A DNA stretch of 64,000 nucleotides from Cedecea colo (GTDB lineage: Bacteria; Pseudomonadota; Gammaproteobacteria; Enterobacterales; Enterobacteriaceae): assembly GCF_011808225.1 (NCBI RefSeq), contig NZ_SOYS01000002.1, positions 1 to 64,000 on the forward strand, in the 5' to 3' direction. Of this stretch, positions 1 through 9,031 are shown in pieces. A model generated the notes under the pieces. It worked only from the letters and a program-made list of their open reading frames with translations, searched no databases and was not told the origin of the DNA. How positions within the stretch are numbered: position 1 is the stretch's first letter; every line of letters starts with the position of its first letter. Both the position numbers and the translations under genes were made by a program.

Positions 1-1
1 T

Positions 2-601
2 AAAGCCAGTGATGACGAGGCCTGTGGCGAAATAGAAACCGCGCATCCGGGTTATCTGGGTTCGCAGGACACGTTCTACGTTGGCAACCTGAAAGGCGTC
101 GGACGTATTTATCAGCAGACGTTCGTCGATACGTACTCAAAGGTCGCTCACTGCAAGCTGTATGTCACCAAAACGCCGATTACTGCGGCTGACCTGTTGA
201 ATGACCGTGTGCTGCCGTTTTATGAGTCTCAGGGGCTACCGGTGCTGAGAATACTGACCGACAGAGGAACAGAGTTCTGCGGTAAAGTGGAGCAGCATGA
301 TTATCAGCTTTATCTGGCAATAAATGACATCGACCATACGAAGACCAAAGCGATGTCACCGCAGACCAACGGTATCTACGAGCGGTTCCATAAAACGATA
401 CTGAACGAGTTTTATCAGGTAACGTTCCGCAAAAAACTGTATGGCGATCTCGATACGTTACAGTCGGATCTTGATGAATGGCTGGCTTATTATAATAATG
501 AGCGAACTCATCAGGGGAAAATGTGCTGTGGCCGGACGCCAGTGGAAACATTACTTGATGGAAAGCGCATCTGGGCTGAGAAGAATTTAAGCCAGATGTA
601 A
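2..601 (+). CDS. IS481-type transposase, 3' part (cut by window edge)
   Basis: The frame is open from base 2, so the N-terminal DNA-binding part lies outside the window. What remains is a retroviral-type integrase core with a DDE triad visible in order: Asp in QQTFVDTYSK, Asp in LTDRGTEFCG and Glu in TNGIYERFHK. The C-terminal tail has the WLAYYNNERTHQG block typical of IS481/IS3 integrases, and I favour IS481. The fragment ends in a normal stop with no internal frameshift, so the element may be intact upstream. It marks the edge of an AT-rich accessory patch. The IS family name is from memory; a search would settle it. Confidence 0.85.
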   Translation, partial: KASDDEACGEIETAHPGYLGSQDTFYVGNLKGVGRIYQQTFVDTYSKVAHCKLYVTKTPITAADLLNDRVLPFYESQGLPVLRILTDRGTEFCGKVEQHDYQLYLAINDIDHTKTKAMSPQTNGIYERFHKTILNEFYQVTFRKKLYGDLDTLQSDLDEWLAYYNNERTHQGKMCCGRTPVETLLDGKRIWAEKNLSQM

Positions 602-661
602 ACTGACAGATACCTGTATAAATAACCGGTAACTGTCAGATCAGGTCTGAGCTAATACACA
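602..661. mobile_element. Probable right end of the IS element
   Basis: The 60 bases after the transposase stop contain two near-identical copies of AACTGNCAGA (601-610, 631-640) and finish with GCTAATACACA at 651-661. IS481 elements commonly have termini beginning TGT, so a right end finishing in ACA at 661 fits. The left terminus is outside the window, so the inverted repeat cannot be checked. Confidence 0.4.
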
Positions 662-671
662 TAAAATCATC

Positions 672-1607
672 TTATTTTTGTATTATATATACATGATCTG
701 AAGGAATGGCTAGTGAAACGGTACCTATTGGCTTTTTCATCTCAATAACAACGTTTCGTCCAAAGCCATTAAACAGAATAGCAACATTGCTGAATTTAGA
801 ATATTCACCCCCAAAATTACTTTTCTCACCAGTCAAACCATATTCAACAGCATATGTAACATATGGTTCTTTGATATGTACTACCGCTGCATCCTTACGA
901 AGATTTGCTAATCGCATCGTTCCATCTAATAGTTCCCCTGTAACGCCTCCCACTAACAATGGAAGGATTAAGAAAATTACGACTATGAATGGTTGTGCAC
1001 TATTTAGATTCTTTAACCGTTTGATGTCATCATCTGTAGGTGTTTCCTTATGCTCAAGTATAAAAATATCACGATAATTCTGTTGGTATGTACTCCACAT
1101 CAACGCACAGCCCCATACACACAGGGTTAAAGTCAACAGTATTTTTATGTCAAAGCGGCTAAACCATATAACAAAAAAGATACCGAGCATGGCAAAAAAC
1201 CAAAATTCAATGCGAGCTTTTTCAATAGTAAATGGATGGTGCTTAATATTTTTTTTGGTTATTTTTTTACATATTATTAATAGTAACGAAAATAATTTTT
1301 GCAATCCACACCACACCGGCCCAAGAACGATTCCAAGGCTTGTTAAGCACACAATGAAAAAAAGATAAAAACCACCAAAGGCAATTGCCAGTAATATTAA
1401 TAACAAACCATCACCGACTGAAGCGTCCTGAGGGAAATATCCAATGCGCCAGCAATAAAAAATAAAAACCGCGCCACCAAGTGCAACCCCAAGTTTGAAT
1501 GATAAATTTATAAAAGAATTAATCACTTCAATAGTGTCATTCAATCTATTCATTTTCCCCATAGTTTCCTCATCGATATAATATATAAAATATCGTAAGT
1601 ATCCCAT
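672..1607 (-). CDS. AT-rich multi-helix membrane protein, unknown
   Basis: I do not recognise this 311-residue protein. It shows hydrophobic stretches near residues 33-55, 66-100, 135-155, 158-172 and 207-225, so it is an inner-membrane protein with about five or six helices. A mostly polar C-terminal region of about 85 residues follows the last helix. Base composition is far more AT-rich than the chromosomal genes to the right, which suggests recent transfer. It sits alone beside an IS end. The start could instead be the ATG at the MGKMNRL or MNRLNDT positions, since the first 15 residues are poorly supported. No function is proposed. Confidence 0.6.
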   Translation of the reverse strand: MGYLRYFIYYIDEETMGKMNRLNDTIEVINSFINLSFKLGVALGGAVFIFYCWRIGYFPQDASVGDGLLLILLAIAFGGFYLFFIVCLTSLGIVLGPVWCGLQKLFSLLLIICKKITKKNIKHHPFTIEKARIEFWFFAMLGIFFVIWFSRFDIKILLTLTLCVWGCALMWSTYQQNYRDIFILEHKETPTDDDIKRLKNLNSAQPFIVVIFLILPLLVGGVTGELLDGTMRLANLRKDAAVVHIKEPYVTYAVEYGLTGEKSNFGGEYSKFSNVAILFNGFGRNVVIEMKKPIGTVSLAIPSDHVYIIQK

Positions 1608-1913
1608 TAATACCGTTATGGATAAATAGTAATAACGAGTTTTATTTGCAACATCCCCCTTGATTAAGGATAGCGTTGCATCGACCCGTTGAACTCACAG
1701 CACGAAGCGGACGAACTAACTGAGTTGAAGGTCCGCTGCGAGCGAGGAGCGGAAGTTGGCAATTATTTTCACAGCTGATAAAGGTATTACTAACATCACG
1801 GATGTATTAATCCACGGGGAGCAAGCCAGAGGTGAAGGACAGTAAATATATGTAAAACCTTTATTTTTCTTAGTGGAATGGTGAAAGCATAGGGCCAAAA
1901 AACGGAGAGATAT
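1608..1913. other. 306-bp gap without a supported gene
   Basis: This stretch holds only short frames. One plus-strand frame ends in a stop after residues reading FTADKGITNITDVLIHGEQ and lacks a start, so it may be the tail of a lost gene. The opposite-strand 60-residue frame has no ribosome site. I see no recognisable RNA gene. Confidence 0.4.
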
Positions 1914-2744
1914 ATGAACGTATCAATGCCTTGGAGTTTAGCTGGACGCCTTTTTAAGTGGATATGGGGCAAAATTACTCGGTTATGGTTACTAAAGACC
2001 TATCAAAAATCTCACGAGTACAAAGCTAGTCGCCTTCGGTTAGGAGCGCGTTGGGAACCACTTGGTGAGCACTTGGAGTACTCTTTGCGGCTTTCTAGTC
2101 CTGCTGATCATGAAACGGTAAAATCCTGTATAGCTTTTCGGGCAAAAGAAATTCTGGTAGAGAATGTTAAACTTTATTTTGAAGCGTCTGGACATGGTAT
2201 TCGTTACCAGCAGAAAATTGAGTTGGTAAATCTGGACCAATCTGTCCTGATTGTTTACTTAGATCAAATTCCTCGGCAGGAGCTTGTGGAGGCTTCTGAG
2301 CGCGGTATATTCTTTTCGATTACCGAAACGCAGTTCATTCAATGCGTCATTACGTTAGCCGGGGGTCAACAGCAGCAACCCTTTAATTCAATAAGGTCCC
2401 ACCTTACATATAACTGGTTGCTTAATGACAAATGGGTGCGACGCTGGGGAGAGTTATGGAACTGTAATGCCATTGAGCATGCGAAAACCGAAATGAAGGC
2501 TTACTGGCGTTGGCGATTGGGAGAATTTAAACATTTTTCCCTTTACAGTGCTGGGCTCGGGCCTTATCCTTGGAATGGAATATTACGCAAAAGCCTGTGC
2601 AAGCTTTTGATCAACCACCATATTATCACAGTACAGTTCTGGCTGGCGGTACATTCTGGGCGGTATATTCTTGGAGATGGAAAACTGAAGCTTAATCAGC
2701 GACGAATTAGAAAAGTAAAACCCAGCAAAGCTTCGAACCTTTGA
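1914..2744 (+). CDS. Hypothetical 276-residue protein
   Basis: I do not recognise this protein. The start is supported by GGAGAG seven bases before the ATG. The first 30 residues are rich in Trp and basic residues around a short hydrophobic patch (MPWSLAGRLFKWIWGKITRLW) that could be an amphipathic or membrane-touching helix. The rest looks soluble, with a very basic tail. It lies convergent with the truncated TIR-like gene and beside the membrane-protein gene, in the same low-GC patch. It may belong to a defence or mobile-element cargo set, but nothing in the sequence proves that. Confidence 0.55.
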   Translation: MNVSMPWSLAGRLFKWIWGKITRLWLLKTYQKSHEYKASRLRLGARWEPLGEHLEYSLRLSSPADHETVKSCIAFRAKEILVENVKLYFEASGHGIRYQQKIELVNLDQSVLIVYLDQIPRQELVEASERGIFFSITETQFIQCVITLAGGQQQQPFNSIRSHLTYNWLLNDKWVRRWGELWNCNAIEHAKTEMKAYWRWRLGEFKHFSLYSAGLGPYPWNGILRKSLCKLLINHHIITVQFWLAVHSGRYILGDGKLKLNQRRIRKVKPSKASNL

Positions 2745-2872
2745 GCTCAGTTGCATTGTTCATTCCGAGTCCTAGGCGCTGGGGGACTGACAAAGATATT
2801 ACCGTGAATAATGGCCTTCACTGCAGAAACTGCCAGTCCTCCTGTAAGCACCTATGACGATTACATGGTGCT

Positions 2873-3370
2873 TTAACGCATCACTTTGTTCCAGTCGATT
2901 ACATGACCAGCAGCCTCGAGTTCACGGGAAAGAGATTGCTTCCATCCATTATTATCATCCATCGGTTCCCAAACAACACCGGCGAAATCACTGGGTATTT
3001 CTACTACCCCTTTTTTAAGGGCGCAGACTTTATCCCGTCCAAGGTGACCAATAAAAAAACCTAACTCCAGAAGCACATTTTGGCGTGCTCTGGGTTCAAG
3101 CGTACCACCTTTTACACACCCTTCATCATCAGGGGTAAGTAGGACAACCGCAAATCCCACGTTGCCGTATTCAATAACTTTCTCAATAACAGTTCGTCCC
3201 CGATTAGCCTGTTCATGCAATATAATTGCTTCCAGACCAAGGCGTTCCAGAAAGCGAGCCACTTTTTCCCGGGAACCCTCATCGTGACCATGAACAATAA
3301 ATACTTTCTTAGATAGAGGGGGAGTTAAAGCGCCGCCAGAAAGAGTTCGTTGATGAACGCAATTAGCAGC
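2873..3370 (-). pseudogene. TIR-like nucleotide-binding effector, 5'-truncated
   Basis: The C-terminal region is a TIR-like domain of the type found at the C-terminus of predicted nucleotide-binding proteins and Cap12/Pycsar TIR effectors. It has KKVFIVHGHDE, then LGLEAIILHEQANRGRT followed by VIEK, then AVVLLTPDD and NVLLELGFFIGHLGR. In such proteins the domain follows an N-terminal domain of about 100 residues. Here the frame runs back from the domain for only about 16 codons to a TAG at 3371-3373, and no ATG, GTG or TTG precedes the first beta-strand. The only good in-frame start, a GTG at 3262, would delete the nucleotide-binding loop. I read this as a broken gene whose 5' half was lost. 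An intact gene with a rare start is less likely. Confidence 0.65.
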
Positions 3371-3620
3371 CTAACGAATATGCAAGGATGCGTTATGTTC
3401 GCAGATAGCCAATGCCGTACTCAGGCCGAAAGGAAAGCTCAATCGACTCAACGCCTGGGTTAGATGTCATGCTTCCCAGCTAAGCCAGCTCGATGCGGAG
3501 ATTACATAAAAGCCTCATTTGTTCCTTTGTCTAAAAACCACCCCGCTGCTTTCTCCGCATAGCCTGTTAATTGGAACTATCCTTAACGACGGTTTACTTT
3601 TTTCGGTTAGGGGAAAAACG

Positions 3621-5417
3621 ATGACGAAAATGACCAGCGATTTTTTCATTGAGCGCCTGAAAGCGTGGGGCGTCACCCGGATCTATGGCTATCCCGGCGA
3701 TGGCATCAATGGCGTGCTCGGCGCCTTACAACGCGCGAATAAAGCGGGCGAAGGCATTGAGTTTATTCAGGTGCGTCATGAAGAGATGGCGGCGTTTATG
3801 GCGGCGGGTCATGCCAAATTTACCGGTGAACTGGGGGTGTGCCTTTCTACTGGCGGTCCTGGTGCCACCCATCTACTGACCGGGTTGTATGACGCTAAAA
3901 TGGACCACTCGCCGGTACTGGCGATCGCCGGTCAGGCGGAGGTGACCGCGCGCGGCGCGAGTTATCAGCAAGAATTAAATCTCGATCGTGTTTTCGCCGA
4001 TGTGGCGAATTTTGTGCAGGAGGTGGCCTCGCCCAGCCAGTTGCGGCATTTGGTCGATCGCGGTGTGCGTATCGCGGTGGCGCAGAACGGCGTGACGGTG
4101 CTGGTGTTGCCGAAGGATATCCAGGATGAACCCTGGCAGGCGCCGCCGCATACACATGGCTTTACCCATTCGGGAGCCGGCTACCAGCGGCCAAAAATAG
4201 TGCCCTATAAGGTGGATCTTCAACGAGCGGCGGATGCCCTTAACGCCGGCAAAAAAGTGGCAATCCTGGTGGGTGCCGGGGCGCGCGGCGCGGCGCTGGA
4301 AGTGGTGCAGCTAGCCAACGTACTTGGTGCTGGCGTGGCAAAAGCGCTGCTGGGCAAGGATGTACTGCCGGATGATGCACCTTTTATTACTGGCTCGATT
4401 GGTTTGCTGGGGACTAAGCCGTCTTATGACATGATGATGAATTGCGACACCCTGCTGATGATTGGCACTGGTTTTCCATGGACAGAATTCCTGCCAAAAG
4501 AGGGACAGGCTCGTGCCGTGCAGGTGGATATCGATCCGGCAATGCTTGGGCTGCGCTATCCGGTTGAAGTAAATCTGCATGGAGACGCGGCGGAAACCCT
4601 GCGCGCGCTGCTGCCGCTGTTAGTGCATAAAAACGATCGTAGCTGGCAGGAAGAGATAGCCCTAAGTGTCAAAGAGTGGTGGCAGACGCTGGAGGAGCGC
4701 GCGCTGGCCGCGGCCAAACCGGTCAATCCTCAGCGGGTGGTATGGGAAATGTCGCCGCTGCTGCCGGAAGATGCTATCGTCACCTCCGATTCCGGCTCCT
4801 GCGCCAACTGGTTCGCCCGTGATTATAAGGTGAAGCAAGGGCAACGCGCCTCATTGTCCGGCGGCCTTGCCTGCATGGGCGCGGCAGTGCCTTACGCCAT
4901 CGCCGCCAAATTCGCTTATCCGCAAAAAGTAGTGGTAGCGCTGGTAGGCGACGGGGCGATGCAGATGAACAATATGGCGGAACTGATCACCATTCAAAAA
5001 TACTGGCAGGGCTGGAGCGATCCGCGCCTGATTGTTTGTGTTTTCAATAATCAGGATCTTAATCAGGTTACCTGGGAGCAGCGGGTAATGGAGGGCAATC
5101 CGCGTTTCGAGGCGAGCCAGCAAATCCCCGATGTCAGCTATGCCCGGTTCGCACAATCGCTGGGGCTGAAAGGTATTTTCGTTGACGATCCGGAGCAGTT
5201 GCAGAGCGCCTGGCAAGAAGCGTTAACGGCCGATCGCCCGGTGGTGCTGGAAGTAAAAACCGATCCAGAAGTCGCACCGCTGCCGCCGCATATCACCCTG
5301 AAACAGGCGAAAGCCTTTATGGCTTCGATGGCTAAAGGGGATCGCTCCGCCGGGAAGGTTTTCGCCGATACCGCCAGCCAGATTATGAATGAGATATTGC
5401 CGGGCAAAAAGTCGTGA
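3621..5417 (+). CDS. Thiamine-diphosphate enzyme, pyruvate oxidase/acetolactate synthase family
   Basis: A 598-residue protein with the three-domain layout of this family. The N-terminal Pyr domain has GYPGDGINGV and the cofactor-activating Glu in VRHEEMAAFMAAGHA. The central domain is nucleotide-binding-like. The C-terminal PP domain has the ThDP/Mg motif GDGAMQMNNMAEL with NNQDLNQV. I chose the ATG at 3621 because GGGGAAAAA stands just before it, and the longer frame back to 3519 has no conservation. The substrate cannot be fixed from the sequence: pyruvate is likely, and acetate, acetolactate or another product is possible. It is convergent with the dehydrogenase gene that follows, so the two are not an operon. 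The protein is probably cytoplasmic, as no signal peptide is seen. Confidence 0.85.
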   Translation: MTKMTSDFFIERLKAWGVTRIYGYPGDGINGVLGALQRANKAGEGIEFIQVRHEEMAAFMAAGHAKFTGELGVCLSTGGPGATHLLTGLYDAKMDHSPVLAIAGQAEVTARGASYQQELNLDRVFADVANFVQEVASPSQLRHLVDRGVRIAVAQNGVTVLVLPKDIQDEPWQAPPHTHGFTHSGAGYQRPKIVPYKVDLQRAADALNAGKKVAILVGAGARGAALEVVQLANVLGAGVAKALLGKDVLPDDAPFITGSIGLLGTKPSYDMMMNCDTLLMIGTGFPWTEFLPKEGQARAVQVDIDPAMLGLRYPVEVNLHGDAAETLRALLPLLVHKNDRSWQEEIALSVKEWWQTLEERALAAAKPVNPQRVVWEMSPLLPEDAIVTSDSGSCANWFARDYKVKQGQRASLSGGLACMGAAVPYAIAAKFAYPQKVVVALVGDGAMQMNNMAELITIQKYWQGWSDPRLIVCVFNNQDLNQVTWEQRVMEGNPRFEASQQIPDVSYARFAQSLGLKGIFVDDPEQLQSAWQEALTADRPVVLEVKTDPEVAPLPPHITLKQAKAFMASMAKGDRSAGKVFADTASQIMNEILPGKKS

Positions 5418-5463
5418 TCGCAGGCACGATCGGGCATAACAAACCAGCCTTCTGAGCGTCAGC

Positions 5464-5503
5464 GGCAAAATAAAACGCCCGTTAAGATGATAATTAACGG
5501 GCG
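5464..5503 (-). terminator. Rho-independent terminator of the dehydrogenase gene
   Basis: A perfect 10-bp stem (5476-5485 with 5494-5503, CGCCCGTTAA and its complement) encloses an 8-nt loop. Read on the minus strand it is followed by TTTTATTTTG. There is no T-run on the plus side, so it serves the minus-strand gene ending at 5570. Confidence 0.85.
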
Positions 5504-5569
5504 GGAAAGAAAGTAACGATAAGGTTTAAGGCTGGAGGCGATAAGCAGCCAGCCCTGTACAGCAGGCTA

Positions 5570-6796
5570 TTATTGCGACGGCAACAGCTCAGTTTTGATC
5601 CAGCCCGGCTGACGCTTATCAAAGCTCTGGTAGGCGGAGACCACATCGGATAACGGCTCCACCTGGGTCAGTACCTGAGTCGGATCGATTGCTCCCATGC
5701 GCACCAGCTCCAGCAAACGCGGAATAATAGCGTGATGGTTACAATTGCCCATTTTCATAGTCAGGTTTTTATTCATCGCCATACCAATGGGGAAAAACTG
5801 CGCGGCGGGAGGGTAAACGCCGATAATGCTCAGCGTGCCCGCTTTTTTCAGCGCCTGAATCGCCCATTCCAGCGCCTGTCCCGGGGCGTCGCCCGGGATC
5901 CAGTTTCCATTCTGCACGTGCCGGTGGTCAAAGTTTTCCGGCGCCACCTGTTGTACTTCCTTGCGATATTGATCCTTTTTCTGTTCGGCCTGTTGTGCCG
6001 CCGGGCCATGGTGAGCGTGCTGGCTGTCAACGCCTACGGCGTCAATGGCGATATCGACACCGATGCCGCCGGTAAATGATTTGATGGCTTCCAGCGGATC
6101 TTCTTTCTCAAAATTGACGGTAAAAGCGCCCTGACGACGCGCCATCGCCAGCCGATCTTCCTGCGGATCGACAGCGATGACCCGACCGGCCCCCATTAAC
6201 AGCGCACTGGCGATAACAAACTGACCGACCGGACCGCAACCGAACACCGCCACGGTGTCTCCACGTTTGATGCCCGCCATTTCCGCGCCGAACCAGCCGG
6301 TGGGAAAAATATCGCTGATGAGAATCGCCTGTTCATCGCTGACGCCTTCCGGCACTTTCACCAGCGTATTGGCGGCGAATGGGATACGCGCTTTTTCCGC
6401 CTGTAATCCGTCGATCGGCCCGGTAGTTTGCGGGCCGCCAAAAAAGCAGGTGCCGGCTTGCGGGCCGTTCGGGTTGGAATTATCGCACTGCGCGGTGTTA
6501 CCGCTGCGGCAGGGTGGACAGTAGCCGCAGGAGAGAGTGGAACAGACCACCACCCGATCGCCGATATCGAAATTACGTACCCGATCGCCCAGTTGCTCGA
6601 TAATGCCAACCCCTTCATGGCCGAGAATAGTGCCCTCCTTCATGCCGCTGAAGGTGCCGCGAATAAAGTGAAGATCGGTACCGCAAATCGCCGAGGCTGT
6701 AAGTCGAATAACCGCATCGGTGGGTTGTTCAATCTGCGGTTCAGCGACCTCATCAAGACGAATATCGCCGGTAGCGTGCCAGACGAGAGCTTTCAT
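5570..6796 (-). CDS. Zinc-dependent alcohol/formaldehyde dehydrogenase (MDR family)
   Basis: A 408-residue medium-chain dehydrogenase. The GroES-like catalytic domain has Cys in SAICGTDLHFIRG and the GHEGVG motif. The structural-zinc lobe is CGYCPPCRSGNTAQC. The Rossmann domain has AVFGCGPVGQF and an Asp at the end of the second strand (IAVDPQED), which favours NAD. An insertion near residues 265-300, rich in Gln and Lys, is typical of glutathione-independent formaldehyde dehydrogenase-like proteins, so formaldehyde or another small aldehyde or alcohol is a fair guess. The start has GAGGAGAAAG just upstream. It is monocistronic, with its own terminator. Confidence 0.85.
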   Translation of the reverse strand: MKALVWHATGDIRLDEVAEPQIEQPTDAVIRLTASAICGTDLHFIRGTFSGMKEGTILGHEGVGIIEQLGDRVRNFDIGDRVVVCSTLSCGYCPPCRSGNTAQCDNSNPNGPQAGTCFFGGPQTTGPIDGLQAEKARIPFAANTLVKVPEGVSDEQAILISDIFPTGWFGAEMAGIKRGDTVAVFGCGPVGQFVIASALLMGAGRVIAVDPQEDRLAMARRQGAFTVNFEKEDPLEAIKSFTGGIGVDIAIDAVGVDSQHAHHGPAAQQAEQKKDQYRKEVQQVAPENFDHRHVQNGNWIPGDAPGQALEWAIQALKKAGTLSIIGVYPPAAQFFPIGMAMNKNLTMKMGNCNHHAIIPRLLELVRMGAIDPTQVLTQVEPLSDVVSAYQSFDKRQPGWIKTELLPSQ

Positions 6797-7148
6797 ACTT
6801 TCTCCTCTTTTCGGTGAGACAGAAGTGCTTCATAGCTGGCCGTCCATGCCCGCTATGACAGCCGGTTATAACTCAGAGAGGTGAAAGTATAGTCAGCGAT
6901 CGAATGCGCTGCGGGCGACAGCCCCCTGGTTGCGGGCTATCAGCGGCGGGAATATGTAAGGGAACATGTATGCGTCGATGCGTCAATTAAGCGGTTTGCT
7001 GTTGTAATAAACCGCCAAAAATTACAGAAGAGAATGTCAGCACGTTCAACCAAATCTGTGCCGGTAAGTAGAGCTCGAAGGATACCTGTGCGAACGAAAG
7101 TATCAGCAGAACCGATAAACCCTGAATAGCGGAACAAGTCCGGAGAAC
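6797..7148. other. Non-coding gap upstream of the dehydrogenase
   Basis: The 352 bases separate the dehydrogenase start from the end of the MBL-fold gene. They should contain the dehydrogenase promoter. A 65-codon minus-strand frame (6940-7137) starts with TTG without a ribosome site and looks accidental. No RNA gene is recognised. Confidence 0.4.
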
Positions 7149-7988
7149 TTATTCGCTTTCGCTTTGCGCGATCAAAGCTCTTAATTCCAGCGCATCATGG
7201 CTACAAAAAAAGGTGATTTCCTGAGCATAGCGACCCGAAAGTTCCCGTAGCCGCTGCTGGTTATGGCGCCTGGCGCCGTTATCCATCGCCATCATCCATT
7301 GATAAAATCGCAGGCCTGGCGTGCAGTGAGGTTTTTGCTGGTGCATTTCGCCGCGATAGAACCATGCGTCACCGCCATGCAGCAACCAACCTTGCGGCTG
7401 GCTTATGGCAATCCCCGCATGGCCCAGAGTATGTCCTGCCAGCGGCACAAGCAGGATTTCCGGCGGCAATCCTTGCAGCGCAGTAACCGCCTCAAAGCCA
7501 TACCATTTTTCACCTTGCGGCTGATAACCTACCCAACCGGAAGCGCCGCTCCACTGTCCGGGACGGTAGCGCTCTCGCGCCAGCCAGCTATGCCGCTGCT
7601 GCGCGGTATCGATCTCCCTTTGCAGCAAATGTATCCGCGCATCGGGGAAATCGGTTAGTCCGCCCGCATGGTCAAAATCAAGATGCGTAAGAATTATGTG
7701 CCGGACATCCGCTGCGCTGAAGCCCAGCGCTTCTATGCGCGAGCGCGCGGTCAGCTCTTCCCGACGCTGAATATTATTTATTAATCGAAAAAAGCCTGAT
7801 AGCCGCTGCTCTGGCTGGCGTATATCGTCCCGTCCGAAACCGGTATCCACCAATACCAGCCCATCCCGGTCTGTTTCAATGAGTAAACAGTGACAGACCA
7901 GATGTGCATGTAAACCTTTACTGAAACCATCATATAACGCGCCGCCCAGCGGACACATGCAACCACAGTTGAGATGATGAACTTTCAT
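7149..7988 (-). CDS. Metallo-beta-lactamase-fold hydrolase
   Basis: A 279-residue MBL-fold protein with the metal motif HLDFDH (in LTHLDFDHAGG), a further His in LAGHTLGHAG, and Asp in LLHGGDAWFY. This ligand set is typical of lactonase or glyoxalase II-like hydrolases that bind two metals. There is no signal peptide, so it is cytoplasmic. GGGAGAAAAT precedes the ATG. The gene lies 18 bp after the OBAP-type lipoprotein gene on the same strand, so the two are probably cotranscribed. The substrate is unknown. Confidence 0.85.
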   Translation of the reverse strand: MKVHHLNCGCMCPLGGALYDGFSKGLHAHLVCHCLLIETDRDGLVLVDTGFGRDDIRQPEQRLSGFFRLINNIQRREELTARSRIEALGFSAADVRHIILTHLDFDHAGGLTDFPDARIHLLQREIDTAQQRHSWLARERYRPGQWSGASGWVGYQPQGEKWYGFEAVTALQGLPPEILLVPLAGHTLGHAGIAISQPQGWLLHGGDAWFYRGEMHQQKPHCTPGLRFYQWMMAMDNGARRHNQQRLRELSGRYAQEITFFCSHDALELRALIAQSESE

Positions 7989-8006
7989 ATTTTCTCCCGG
8001 AGGTCG

Positions 8007-8798
8007 TTACTTTGCTTGTCTGGTTTGTTCTGATGTTCCGAAATGCGCGGTTTCGCCGCGAGCATGCTCGCCAGAGCCCTGCACCCGCCTGAGCTGGATA
8101 ACCTCGCCGTGCCGCCATGCGTCGGCCCCTGCCGCCACAGGATGTGCCACCAAATCTTCGCGCTCACGTTTGATGGCCTGCGTATCCACATCAAGCCGCC
8201 GATCTCTGTCTGCCAGTAGCGCCGGATCAAGCTGCCCTTCTCCGGTAAAGCCCATCATCAGCGCCGGAATACCGAGTGGTAAAGTCTTATCGCGATCGGT
8301 ATGCCATGTGTGCCAGGTTTTCCCATAAGTATTAACAATCTTGCTCATCAGCGCTTTGTCGGCCACCGCAGGCAAACCGGGCGCGGTCAGGCTGCCGGAC
8401 TTCACTTCATACTGATGGCTATGCCAAAGTTTTTTTTCCTCTGGCGGCAGCGTTTTAAACAGACGTTCGCTAATGATGTATTCGACGCCCATCAAGCGGG
8501 CATCTTTGGTGTTGCTGTCGTAAATCACTGCCTGCATGACATCGTCATTAAGCACCGTCACGTAATGATGAGCTTCCATCTGGCCATTTTTATCACCGTT
8601 ATAAAAATGGAAACCGTCAAGATATGCGCTTATTGCATCAACAGGCGGGCGGGATTGAATAATCTGCGCACCGGTTTCAAGGGTGCGCATTTGAGCAGAG
8701 GTTTTTTCACCGGGAACGGGCGTTTTCGGTGGGGTATTATTCGCACCACAGCCCGTTAACGTCAGGCTTGTTAAGATTAAAAGCGATAAGGGTTTCAT
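8007..8798 (-). CDS. OBAP (oil-body-associated protein, DUF1264) family lipoprotein
   Basis: The N-terminus MKPLSLLILTSLTLTGCGAN is a lipoprotein signal with the acylated Cys at residue 17. The mature part matches the OBAP/DUF1264 family: DGFHFYNGDKNGQMEAHHY, MQAVIYDSNTKDARLMGVEY, LWHSHQYEV, and YGKTWHTWH with DRDKTLPLG. The family is named from plant oil-body proteins, and its bacterial role is unknown. It should be anchored in the envelope. It is followed closely by the MBL-fold hydrolase gene. Confidence 0.85.
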   Translation of the reverse strand: MKPLSLLILTSLTLTGCGANNTPPKTPVPGEKTSAQMRTLETGAQIIQSRPPVDAISAYLDGFHFYNGDKNGQMEAHHYVTVLNDDVMQAVIYDSNTKDARLMGVEYIISERLFKTLPPEEKKLWHSHQYEVKSGSLTAPGLPAVADKALMSKIVNTYGKTWHTWHTDRDKTLPLGIPALMMGFTGEGQLDPALLADRDRRLDVDTQAIKREREDLVAHPVAAGADAWRHGEVIQLRRVQGSGEHARGETAHFGTSEQTRQAK

Positions 8799-9031
8799 TC
8801 GCGCTCCACGTCAAAGCAACATTACTGAACGTAGTACACCAATGGAGATTTGGCGGTAGAAATTTCGCACTATATAGCTTGTTCAGGAATGTACGCTTCT
8901 GAACTCATCCATTTCAATGCGGATAATAAGTTGTCAGCACAGCGACCAGGCGTGTGGCCTGTTCTTTAGCCATCTTTTCCTGTTCAAAAATCCACGCGCC
9001 CGCGTGGATTGTTCATTTCTTCCCCGCAGCT

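Noticed and set aside
1716..1898. 60-codon minus-strand frame in the gap before the 276-residue orphan
   Set aside because: No Shine-Dalgarno and no family resemblance.
3340..3440. Possible integron attC-like site (GCCTAAC ... CGTTATG) and a 25-codon frame ending in its TAA
   Set aside because: Only one core matches the consensus and the spacing is about 30 bp, far shorter than known attC sites; no integrase or cassette series is present.
6940..7137. 65-codon minus-strand frame between the dehydrogenase and MBL-fold genes
   Set aside because: TTG start without ribosome site and no recognisable domain; treated as accidental.
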